Origin: Aliiglaciecola lipolytica E3 | GTDB lineage: Bacteria > Pseudomonadota > Gammaproteobacteria > Enterobacterales > Alteromonadaceae | DNA length: 64,000 nt | Direction: 5' to 3' | Assembly (NCBI RefSeq): GCF_000314975.1 | Contig: NZ_BAEN01000076.1 | Coordinates: 526,186-590,185 of the forward strand | Shown here: positions 37,762-44,631 of the stretch, piece after piece | How the letters are laid out: every line of letters starts with the position of its first letter | How positions within the stretch are numbered: the first letter of the stretch is position 1 | Made by a program: the position numbers and the translations under genes | The notes under the pieces: model-generated | What the model saw: only the letters and a program-made list of their open reading frames with translations | Database searches by the model: none | Told to the model about the DNA's origin: nothing

Positions 37762-37845
37762 TACGTCCGTTTAATTACCAAAAATTGCTAACTTCAAATT
37801 AATCAAACACCTGTACAAATAATAAGCATGTTACTGATGCATATT

Positions 37846-37870
37846 GGCGCACTGGTATGGACAGTGCGCC
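37846..37870. promoter_or_regulatory. 9-bp inverted repeat, possible activator site for the sigma-54 promoter
   Basis: GGCGCACTG (37846-37854), a 7-base centre and CAGTGCGCC (37862-37870) are perfect inverted arms. No T-run follows, so it is not a good terminator for the cupin gene. It lies about 130 bases before the predicted start of the RNA at 37991, a typical distance for a bacterial enhancer-binding protein. A second short palindrome, GTGC-CAAT-GCAC, is at 37879-37890. Confidence 0.45.
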
Positions 37871-37963
37871 CTATAAAAGTGCCAATGCACCAAGCTGGCG
37901 AGAAATTATCTCAAAGGTAGGGGGTGTGAAAATCTAACTATTTGATATATAAAGATAAAAAAG

Positions 37964-37980
37964 TTGGCACTGATGCTGCT
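37964..37980 (+). promoter_or_regulatory. Candidate sigma-54 (RpoN) promoter
   Basis: TTGGCAC (37964-37970), five bases, then CTGCT (37976-37980). The consensus is YTGGCAC-N5-TTGCW: the -24 GG (37966-37967) and -12 GC (37978-37979) are both present with correct spacing; only the first T of TTGC is changed, to C. Transcription would begin near 37991. It is in a gene-free region and points at a strong terminator about 120 bases on. Confidence 0.6.
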
Positions 37981-37990
37981 ATAGATTACC

Positions 37991-38148
37991 CGATTACGCA
38001 TCTACGATAGAAATGTTATGTGTGTAACCATTGATAATAAAAATAATAATCAATGTTGAAATACTTCAAGCGCTATTTAGCTTCTTGAGGCAGGAAGGCA
38101 ACACTGCCCGCACAAATTTTCGTGTCCTGTGGTTTGTGCGGGTTTTTT
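37991..38148 (+). ncRNA. Putative sigma-54-dependent small RNA
   Basis: About 158 bases between the sigma-54-like promoter and the end of an intrinsic terminator contain no credible reading frame (the only ATGs open frames of a few codons). Predicted structures: hairpin 1 CATTGAT (38029-38035)/ATCAATG (38049-38055) displays the 13-base loop AATAAAAATAATA, four consecutive AAN triplets, the kind of motif that binds the distal face of Hfq; hairpin 2 CTTCAAG/CTTGAGG (about 38064-38090); then the terminator. The 5' 38 bases would be free for target pairing. It does not resemble Qrr, GlmY or CrcZ in primary sequence. Existence is inferred from architecture only. Confidence 0.5.
38107..38148 (+). 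terminator. Strong intrinsic terminator of the putative small RNA
   Basis: CCCGCACAAA (38107-38116) and TTTGTGCGGG (38133-38142) make a 10-bp perfect stem, followed by T6 (38143-38148). The T-run is on the plus strand only, so it does not end the amidohydrolase gene coming from the other side. The nearest plus-strand gene ends 346 bases before, which supports a separate transcript. Confidence 0.9.
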
Positions 38149-38156
38149 CTTTCTGG

Positions 38157-39809
38157 CTAGTTAGGTTTTGCTTGATATACGCGTTTTCCTGCCACCCAAG
38201 TTTCTAATACTTTTGTTTTCCAAATTTGGTCTTTATCAATAGAAAATATATCCTGATCAATCAAGATGAAATCGGCCCATTTGTTTTTCGTAAGACCTCC
38301 AATAATATCTTCTTGATGAGCCGCATAGGCAGCATCAATAGTAAAACCTTTAAAGGTCTGTTGCAGGCTTAACGCTTGACTTGGCACCCAACCACCTACC
38401 GGTTGATTATTCCTATCTTGACGAGTGACAGCGGCATGAATCCCATAGAATGGATTAGCCAGTTCAACCGGGAAATCAGAGCCAAGTGGTAGTGGAGAGC
38501 CTTGGTCTATAAATCGTTTCCAAGCATATGCACCGAGTAATCTGTCTTTACCTAGGCGATCTTCTGCCATGTTCATGTCACTGGTAGCGTGAGTCGGCTG
38601 CATTGACGGAATAATATCTAACTGCTTAAAGCGAGGAATATCGTTCAGGCTTATAATCTGCGCGTGCTCGATGCGATTTCTAAGGTTTTTCCCGCCCACA
38701 TCTTTAAAAGAGGCTTCGAATTGGTTTAACGCCAAATGGTTGGCAAGGTCGCCAATAGCGTGCAAATTATGCTGAAAATCATGTTTGAGAACTAGATCGA
38801 ACAGTGGCTTAAATTGGTCTTCTTGTATCACCAAAAGCCCTTTATTGTCCGGAGCATCTGCATAATTTTCAAACAACGCAGCACCGCGGCTACCTAAAGC
38901 TCCATCAGCCATGGCTTTTACGCTACGAATAGATAGAAAATCTTCCGCATCATTAAAATAACCTGCGTTAAGTATGGCTTCTAAGTTAGGGTCTTCATAC
39001 CAAACCATGGCATAAATTCGTACATCAAGATTTTTTTCCAGCGCTAAGCGTTTGAAAAAGTCATACTCGGCTTTTTCAATTCCTGCATCATGTACGCTGG
39101 TGATCCCGACTGAGTGAAGATGTTCGGTTGCTGCATTTAAACTGGCTTGATAGTAATCATCAGATTGATTCGGAAGGTGTTTGGTGACCAAATACATTGC
39201 TGTATCGATTAACACACCAGTAGGATTGCCTTGGCTATCACGGATGATTTTACCCCCTGGCGGGTCGAGGGTGTCTTTACTTATCCCAGCGATCGCTAAG
39301 GCTTTACTGTTTGCCCAAGCAGCATGTCCGTCCACACGGGATAGCAACACCGGTTTTTCACTTACATACTCGTCCAGTTGCTGGGCATTAGGGAATTGCT
39401 TGTCTGGCCAAAGAACTTGGTTCCAACCGCCACCGGTTATCCATTTTAAGTGGTCATTCTGGGCTGCGTAATCCCCCACTTTTTTTGCCGATAGTTGCGC
39501 GGATTTGACGTCTCTTATATCCACTTTCAACAACGAATTACCAAGCCCCAACATGTGGCCATGGGCATCGATAAGCCCAGGAATCATGGTTTTTTGCTGA
39601 CCATCAATGAAAAGACTATCTGGATATTGGTTTAATAATGTCTGATCGCCAATTTCTAATACCTTACCGTTTTCAAATACGATATGAGAGAACTGCAGCA
39701 TCGCACCTGAGTTAGTTAGGGTGTAACCCTTGACGTTACCGAACATGGTCGGTTTGGCTGCACAAACCGCACTGCAGACACAGATAAGAAGCATAAATAT
39801 TGTTTTCAT
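38157..39809 (-). CDS. Exported amidohydrolase (YtcJ-like)
   Basis: 550 residues with a signal peptide (1-18, IFMLLICVCSAVCA). Amidohydrolase_3/YtcJ family: metal site PGLIDAHGHMLGLG, then SRVDGHAAWANSKAL, DPPGGKIIRDSQGNPTGVLIDTA, LHAIGDLANHLAL and the catalytic-Asp region LGSDFPVELANPFYGIHAAVTR. Such enzymes hydrolyse amide or carbamate-type bonds; the substrate is unknown. The gene is followed on the same strand, upstream, by a serine/threonine dehydratase-like gene with 15 bases between, so the two are probably cotranscribed. Confidence 0.9.
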   Translation of the reverse strand: MKTIFMLLICVCSAVCAAKPTMFGNVKGYTLTNSGAMLQFSHIVFENGKVLEIGDQTLLNQYPDSLFIDGQQKTMIPGLIDAHGHMLGLGNSLLKVDIRDVKSAQLSAKKVGDYAAQNDHLKWITGGGWNQVLWPDKQFPNAQQLDEYVSEKPVLLSRVDGHAAWANSKALAIAGISKDTLDPPGGKIIRDSQGNPTGVLIDTAMYLVTKHLPNQSDDYYQASLNAATEHLHSVGITSVHDAGIEKAEYDFFKRLALEKNLDVRIYAMVWYEDPNLEAILNAGYFNDAEDFLSIRSVKAMADGALGSRGAALFENYADAPDNKGLLVIQEDQFKPLFDLVLKHDFQHNLHAIGDLANHLALNQFEASFKDVGGKNLRNRIEHAQIISLNDIPRFKQLDIIPSMQPTHATSDMNMAEDRLGKDRLLGAYAWKRFIDQGSPLPLGSDFPVELANPFYGIHAAVTRQDRNNQPVGGWVPSQALSLQQTFKGFTIDAAYAAHQEDIIGGLTKNKWADFILIDQDIFSIDKDQIWKTKVLETWVAGKRVYQAKPN

Positions 39810-39824
39810 AAATCCTCTTTATTT

Positions 39825-40808
39825 TTATAAGCTAGGCAACTGACATAAGTAATCTTTAGACCAAACCTGTTTCATTTTGATGTGATCAATATTTCCACCA
39901 GATAACAGTACTAACACGGTTTGTCCTCGGGGAACACTTTTTAACCAATTTACCACGGCTTGCATTGACATGGCACTGGTCGGTTCGATGTGGAGCTTGA
40001 GTAAATGTTGCAACCACTGTGTCCAATAGGCGATATCTGATTCTGACACTTCAACTATACCATCCAGTGTTTTTAACAAGGGGAAAGTGTGCTCGCCTAC
40101 AGATGGCGTAGCCGCGCCATCAGCTAATGTCAAAGGTGGCTGGGCTAATTTAATTATTTTATTTTGGCGCATCGATTCCGCAGCATCATTTGCTGCCAGT
40201 GGTTCAGCACCGAATACTTTTGCCAATGGACAGCGTTCTCTGGCAGTTAGGACTGTACCTGATAACAAGCCGCCACCACCACAAGGAGCAAATATTGCGT
40301 CGACGTCACCTGTTTGCTCTAAGGCATCTAATAACAATGTGCCTTGACCTGCGATAATATCAGGATGGTTAAATGGCGGTATCCATAACGTGCCCGTTGC
40401 TAACGATGCTTGATACACAGCTTCATCTGCGGCGAGTCGGGTAGGGTATAAAGCGAGTTCCGCGCCATAGTATTGGGTAGCTTGCGCTTTTACTGCTGAA
40501 ACCCCTTCGGTACTAAATATCTTTGCCTGAACACCAAATAAGCTTGCGGCATACGCGACTGCTTGGGCATGGTTCCCTGAACTATTTGCCACAATTTGTT
40601 CTGGCAACGCATCTTGCTCTGCTAATTTAGATAAAATATTAATTGCGCCACGGACTTTAAAAGCACCAGTGCGTTGTAAACATTCAGCTTTAAATAATAC
40701 TCTGCTACCTAGCCAATTATTTAAAAGTGAAGATTCAATTATTGGGGTTTGATGAATCTTATCTGCAATCCGTTTATGGGCTTGAACAATGTCAGCGTAA
40801 CTCGTCAT
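39825..40808 (-). CDS. PLP-dependent serine/threonine dehydratase-like enzyme
   Basis: 327 residues, fold type II. The PLP lysine is Lys51 in TGAFKVRGA; SGNHAQAVAYAA holds the cofactor and PCGGGGLLSG is the phosphate-binding glycine loop; LLSGGNID ends the fold. No C-terminal ACT domain, so it is not the allosteric biosynthetic IlvA. Relatives are catabolic threonine dehydratase, serine racemase and 3-hydroxyaspartate ammonia-lyase; the sequence cannot choose among them. Start ATG 40808 is chosen because AGGAG lies upstream; a farther ATG at 40841 is worse. Next gene downstream is the amidohydrolase, 15 bases away. Confidence 0.88.
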   Translation of the reverse strand: MTSYADIVQAHKRIADKIHQTPIIESSLLNNWLGSRVLFKAECLQRTGAFKVRGAINILSKLAEQDALPEQIVANSSGNHAQAVAYAASLFGVQAKIFSTEGVSAVKAQATQYYGAELALYPTRLAADEAVYQASLATGTLWIPPFNHPDIIAGQGTLLLDALEQTGDVDAIFAPCGGGGLLSGTVLTARERCPLAKVFGAEPLAANDAAESMRQNKIIKLAQPPLTLADGAATPSVGEHTFPLLKTLDGIVEVSESDIAYWTQWLQHLLKLHIEPTSAMSMQAVVNWLKSVPRGQTVLVLLSGGNIDHIKMKQVWSKDYLCQLPSL

Positions 40809-40926
40809 GTGTGCTCCTTTTTTCAAGCTGTAGTGAAGCATATTTCTAGCACAAAAGGTATAGATGTATTGAGTTTTACGAGCAATCCCTTATGCTTGAT
40901 GCAACTTACAAGTTATGGAGAAAAAC

Positions 40927-41298
40927 ATGGGTTTGTTAGATAAAATAATGGGTAATGCTTCAGAAATTGATGTGGCGGATGTTAGCGAAGAACTGACACC
41001 AATTTTGGGCGCGAGTGAATCTATTGAGCGGGTTTTTAAAGAAATTCGCGATATGTACGTATTCACCAACAAACGCCTTATCTTAATTGATAAGCAAGGC
41101 TTAACAGGGAGAAAAGTTGATTATCATTCCATTCCTTACCGAGCAATCACTCAGTTTAAATTAGAAACAGCGGGCCATTTTGATTTAGATGCTGAATTTA
41201 GAATTTGGATATCTGGGATTGACGAACCGATTAAAAAAGAACTGAATAAGAAAGTGGTGGTTGGTATTCAAAAAACGCTTGCAGACCATATGTTTTAG
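40927..41298 (+). CDS. Bacterial PH-domain protein
   Basis: 123 residues, a single bacterial pleckstrin-homology domain (bPH_1/DUF1696 type): start GLLDKIMGNASEID, then DMYVFTNKRLILIDKQGLTGRKVDYHSIPYRAITQFKLETAG and FRIWISG. It binds proteins or lipids; role unknown, perhaps stress-related as proposed for other bacterial PH proteins. ATG 40927 is chosen over ATG 40915 because GGAG lies inside the latter's first codons at the correct distance and family members begin MGLLDK. It precedes trmN6 by 11 bases. Confidence 0.85.
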   Translation: MGLLDKIMGNASEIDVADVSEELTPILGASESIERVFKEIRDMYVFTNKRLILIDKQGLTGRKVDYHSIPYRAITQFKLETAGHFDLDAEFRIWISGIDEPIKKELNKKVVVGIQKTLADHMF

Positions 41299-41309
41299 TT
41301 GCCAACAGG

Positions 41310-42053
41310 GTGGCTGCAACATCTAGGTTTGAAGGGTTTCGATTTAAACAGTTTGCGATCGAACATAAAAACTGCGCAATGAAAGTTGGCACTGACGGTA
41401 TTTTGCTGGGAAGTTGGATCCCGACAGGAGATTATAGCTCAATACTCGATATTGGAACTGGCAGTGGTTTAATCGCAATAATGCTGGCACAACGTAGCGT
41501 CGCGCAATGTGACATTTTGGGAATTGATATTGACCAATCGGCGATCTTGCAAGCACAAAAAAATGCACTCAATTGCCCTTGGTCGTCCCAACTCACTTTT
41601 GTACATCGGGCATTGCAACAACTCCCCCAAATTCAACGTTATGACCTTATTGTGAGTAATCCGCCATATTTTGAGGGAAAATCCGGAGAGTTATTAAGCT
41701 CAGACGCTAACTTCATTTCCGATAGCAGAAGAAAAGCTAGGCATAACAACACCCTCAACTTTTCAGAACTATTCCAACACGTATCAATACTACTCAATAA
41801 AGATGCTTATTTTTATTGTATTTTACCTGCTGAAACGATCGCTTTGGAAGCCTTGGCTCAAGAGCACGGATTATATTGTGATCGCCGGACATGGGTGAAA
41901 TCCAGCCCGTTTAAACCACCTAAACGACAACTACTAAGGTTTGGGTTTGAGCCCGCGCAGCCACAAGTGACTGATTTATGTATTCATGACTGTGAAGGAG
42001 CTTATTCGGCTGACTATATTGAACTTTGTCGAGATTATTACTTAAACTTCTGA
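41310..42053 (+). CDS. trmN6: tRNA1(Val) (adenine(37)-N6)-methyltransferase
   Basis: 247 residues, matching E. coli TrmN6 (YfiC). It methylates N6 of A37 in the tRNA for valine. Marks: FRFKQFAIEHKNCAMKVGTDG at the start, SAM motif ILDIGTGSGLIAIMLAQR, IDIDQSAI and the catalytic SNPPY motif, then KPPKRQLLRFGFEP. The start is GTG 41310: an earlier in-frame codon is not credible and the next ATG would remove the conserved start of the methyltransferase fold. It follows the PH-domain gene by 11 bases. Confidence 0.9.
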   Translation: MAATSRFEGFRFKQFAIEHKNCAMKVGTDGILLGSWIPTGDYSSILDIGTGSGLIAIMLAQRSVAQCDILGIDIDQSAILQAQKNALNCPWSSQLTFVHRALQQLPQIQRYDLIVSNPPYFEGKSGELLSSDANFISDSRRKARHNNTLNFSELFQHVSILLNKDAYFYCILPAETIALEALAQEHGLYCDRRTWVKSSPFKPPKRQLLRFGFEPAQPQVTDLCIHDCEGAYSADYIELCRDYYLNF

Positions 42054-42197
42054 CGATCAAAGCAAACAGAGCTTTGCTTATATAGCAATGTCTGGTCAGC
42101 CCTAGCAAAAACCTTCAAGTTTTTTTCGCATACAATTTTCTCTTGGTATTTTTGTTGCTATATTTAAATTAAGATGATTTTAGCAACGTGGTGAAGT

Positions 42198-42575
42198 ATG
42201 AGTGATATTGAGCTACCTGATTCGATCTCTAACTTAGCTGGCAAGCTGCAAATTGTAGAAATTGTGTGGCAAGGCGTCCCATTTCAGATCCCCAAATTTG
42301 CGGTATACAGTATTTTAGATAATCCTGTTTTCGATCGCTTTATGTACCGTAACGGCCGCCGTATTGCACTTTTAAAACTCGGTCGTTATGAAATACCGGT
42401 TATTGATCCATTTCGGGGCAACATTGACAAGCCTCCAGAGCATGTCGTGATCATTACTCATAGTAAAGAAGACAGGTTTGGCTTATACGGTTATCCAGCA
42501 GATCATGTTGCTGATGACCTCATCGTTGCCAGTAATCACCGTTCAGTTAAATGTATTGTAAAAGATTTTGTATAG
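42198..42575 (+). CDS. CheW-like domain protein
   Basis: 125 residues. The pattern of CheW is present in reduced form: IVWQGVPFQIPKFAVYSILDNP, then RIALLKLGRYEIPVIDPFRG, where the IPVID motif replaces LPVIDL of CheW, and VVIITHSKEDRFGLYGYPADHVADD near the beta-barrel end. CheW couples chemoreceptors to the CheA kinase; this could be an adaptor variant or a solitary CheW-like protein. No chemotaxis kinase is next to it. It is monocistronic with a terminator downstream. Two chemoreceptor genes are in the same window but 18 kb away. Confidence 0.6.
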   Translation: MSDIELPDSISNLAGKLQIVEIVWQGVPFQIPKFAVYSILDNPVFDRFMYRNGRRIALLKLGRYEIPVIDPFRGNIDKPPEHVVIITHSKEDRFGLYGYPADHVADDLIVASNHRSVKCIVKDFV

Positions 42576-42624
42576 CTAAATAGCTAACACTGGAATAACG
42601 TGTATTTAATTCAGCCGCAGAAAC

Positions 42625-42654
42625 AAAAAAGCCCTTCAATCGAAGGGCTTTTTT
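42625..42654. terminator. Bidirectional intrinsic terminator
   Basis: AAAAAAGCCCTTC (42625-42637), loop AATC, GAAGGGCTTTTTT (42642-42654): a 7-bp GC-rich stem flanked by A and T runs on both sides. It lies between the convergent CheW-like and exbD genes, 16 bases before the end of exbD, and fits termination of both transcripts. Confidence 0.9.
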
Positions 42655-42669
42655 ACAAACTTTAAAATA

Positions 42670-43080
42670 TCAACTGTCTTTAACCAGTATGGATACTTTG
42701 TCTATTCCCGCCTCTTTGGCTTGGTTCATCACTTCAACCACGATACCGTGTTTCGTTTTAGGATGAGCCTGTATCGCAGCAGAGTCAGTATTATTTTCTG
42801 CTAAGAAGCTTTGAATGTTTGCAACTACACGACGAATATCAACTTCGCGGTTATCCATAACAATGGTTCCCTGCTGGTCGATACGTATTGCCAATGTTTT
42901 GGCATTACTTGGCGGTGGCGGTGCATCAGGTGCTTTAGGGCGATTTGCCATCAAGCCTGCTTCTTTCACAAATGACGTCGTTACGATGAAGAATATCAAC
43001 ATAATAAAAACGATGTCGAGCATAGGGGTCATGTCTATTTGTGCTTCGTCATCAGCGGAGCCGTGCTTTTTCTTTCTCAT
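42670..43080 (-). CDS. exbD: ExbD/TolR-family biopolymer transport protein
   Basis: 136 residues. A short N-terminal cytoplasmic tail with the DDEAQIDMTPMLDIVFIMLIFFIVTTSF motif holds the catalytic-type Asp25-like residue in the membrane helix; a periplasmic domain follows after KAPDAPPPPSNA. ExbD uses the proton gradient with ExbB to energise TonB. No exbB or tonB gene is near, so it is an orphan or second copy that probably assembles with partners encoded elsewhere. ATG 43080 (MRKKK) fits the family; a GTG four codons upstream is possible. No ribosome binding site is obvious. Confidence 0.88.
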   Translation of the reverse strand: MRKKKHGSADDEAQIDMTPMLDIVFIMLIFFIVTTSFVKEAGLMANRPKAPDAPPPPSNAKTLAIRIDQQGTIVMDNREVDIRRVVANIQSFLAENNTDSAAIQAHPKTKHGIVVEVMNQAKEAGIDKVSILVKDS

Positions 43081-43209
43081 AAATTCAACCACAGTTTCTA
43101 ATCGTTAATACCCTAGTATAGAATTAGTTTGGTGTCGGAGTAAATGAGTTATCTGAAATTGTTGGTAAATTTTTAGAAAATAGTTTTAGTTAGTGTCTAA
43201 TTTTGACCA

Positions 43210-43992
43210 TTAATCAATCGCTTTTCCTAATTTCTTAAAATACTCCAATAACTTAGCGTTGCTTTGCTGGCGGTGCTGTGCGATTGGATAAATCCCTACC
43301 TGAGCTTCAACGGATTGTTTTGTCCCTTGTACTAAAAACGCATTTTTGATGGTTTGATCCTGAATCGCGGCTTCAAATGCTCTGGCCGCCATTTCTTGGG
43401 GTTGAGCGTAATAATAAAACTGCATACTTTTATCTGCTTTGACGCTGCGCGTAACGTAGTCACTTGGTTCAATACCATTGCTGTCCAAAAAAAGTGTTTG
43501 AAACCAAGCTGAGAGTTTCTGATTGAGCGGATGGGAATGCATAGTGGCATCTTCTAACCAGAGACTAGAAGCAAATGCATGGGGTAGGTCTGTGGCGTAC
43601 ATTTTGGTACTGATGTAATGATCGAAAGCGTGAAACCATTCGTGCGCTAATGCACCACCGCCAGCATTTTTGGCCAATGATAGTTGTCGTTTAGGAGCAT
43701 GATAATGTGCGCTGCTGTGTTTTTGGCCGCCGACCCCAAAAGCCAATGACAAGCTTCCGTTCAGAGAAATGACAGTTTCAGTAACGTGTAAAATGTCCAT
43801 CAAGTCGCAAAGGGCATCAAAAAATAGATTTGCCGCCAACTGTTGTTCGGCCTGGGTTACCCATTTGCCAATCTGTATAGTCTTAAAGCCGAAAATTTTA
43901 TGAATATCACCAAAACTCACATCTGCGCCGGCCCTATGCTGCGCTCCATTTCGGTAAAAAGGGCGTTGAATTCTAGGCAGAAGAGACGACAT
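43210..43992 (-). CDS. CLCA_X family protein, putative zinc metallopeptidase-like
   Basis: 260 residues, matching the family named CLCA_X, common in Vibrio and Alteromonadales. It has HEXXH at residues 117-121 (AHEWFHAFDHY), with glycine-rich SLSLAFGVGG and AHYHAPKRQLSLAKNAGGGAL before it, the layout of polyvalent-protein-associated (LPD1-like) metallopeptidase domains. Whether it is a peptidase is unproven, and no signal peptide is present. It starts eight bases after the flavodoxin stop, so the two are cotranscribed. Confidence 0.8.
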   Translation of the reverse strand: MSSLLPRIQRPFYRNGAQHRAGADVSFGDIHKIFGFKTIQIGKWVTQAEQQLAANLFFDALCDLMDILHVTETVISLNGSLSLAFGVGGQKHSSAHYHAPKRQLSLAKNAGGGALAHEWFHAFDHYISTKMYATDLPHAFASSLWLEDATMHSHPLNQKLSAWFQTLFLDSNGIEPSDYVTRSVKADKSMQFYYYAQPQEMAARAFEAAIQDQTIKNAFLVQGTKQSVEAQVGIYPIAQHRQQSNAKLLEYFKKLGKAID

Positions 43993-44000
43993 TGCAATGT

Positions 44001-44543
44001 TTAACTTAGTTGAATTTCGGTTAACAATTGTTCACACCACTGACTGATGCGTTGTTCACTTAATTCGTATTGGTTTTCATCATCTAAAGATAATCCAACA
44101 AAATGACTTTTATCCGGAGTAAGACCTTTAGAGTGGGCAAATTCGTAACCTTGATTTGGCCAGTAACCTATAAACTCACACTCTAATACCGCTAATTCAT
44201 CATGCAACATTCCCAGCGCATCTTGAAACCAATCTGCATAACCAATTTGGTCTCCAAGTCCGAATAGAGCAACGGTTTTACCTTTTAAGTTCATATGCTT
44301 GATATCGTCCCAACTAGACTCCCAGTCTTCTTGCAACTCGCCAAAGTCCCAAGTAGAAATACCAAACAGCAAAACGTCAAACGTTTGTGCTTTTTGTAAT
44401 GCGACGTCTTTAATGTTGAACAGTTCGACAACGGGCGCATCAAAAAGCTCGTTGAGTTCTGATTGGATTTTTTCAGCAGCCATTTCGGTGTAACAGGTAG
44501 TTGAGCCGAAGAACAAGCCAATATTTAGTGCATTTTCTGACAT
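44001..44543 (-). CDS. fldB: Flavodoxin (FldB-like)
   Basis: 180 residues, long-chain flavodoxin. The FMN-phosphate loop is in LFFGSTTCYTEMAAEKI and the isoalloxazine loops in GISTWDFGELQEDWE and GLGDQIGYADWFQDALG. FldB-type proteins transfer single electrons to reductases such as ribonucleotide reductase activators and are oxidative-stress related. ATG 44543 is chosen because AAGGGA lies upstream and FldB begins almost at GLFYGS; an in-frame ORF extends 40 codons further but has no family sequence and overlaps the PhoD-like gene. It precedes the CLCA_X gene by eight bases. Confidence 0.9.
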   Translation of the reverse strand: MSENALNIGLFFGSTTCYTEMAAEKIQSELNELFDAPVVELFNIKDVALQKAQTFDVLLFGISTWDFGELQEDWESSWDDIKHMNLKGKTVALFGLGDQIGYADWFQDALGMLHDELAVLECEFIGYWPNQGYEFAHSKGLTPDKSHFVGLSLDDENQYELSEQRISQWCEQLLTEIQLS

Positions 44544-44631
44544 TTTTTCCCTTAGATTTGTTTCAAAGGCTATTGTCTCCGGATGCTGCACTGAGGTCCA
44601 ACGATTTTTAGGCTTGTTTTTCTCGCTAAAG

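Noticed and set aside
37846..37870. NtrC box reading of the 9-bp inverted repeat
   Set aside because: GCAC and GTGC are 11 bases apart, whereas NtrC sites have 7; the activator is left open.
41384..41411. TTGGCAC ... TTGCT inside trmN6, resembling a sigma-54 promoter
   Set aside because: The -24 and -12 parts are ten bases apart instead of five, and the sequence codes for the conserved KVGTDGILLG region.
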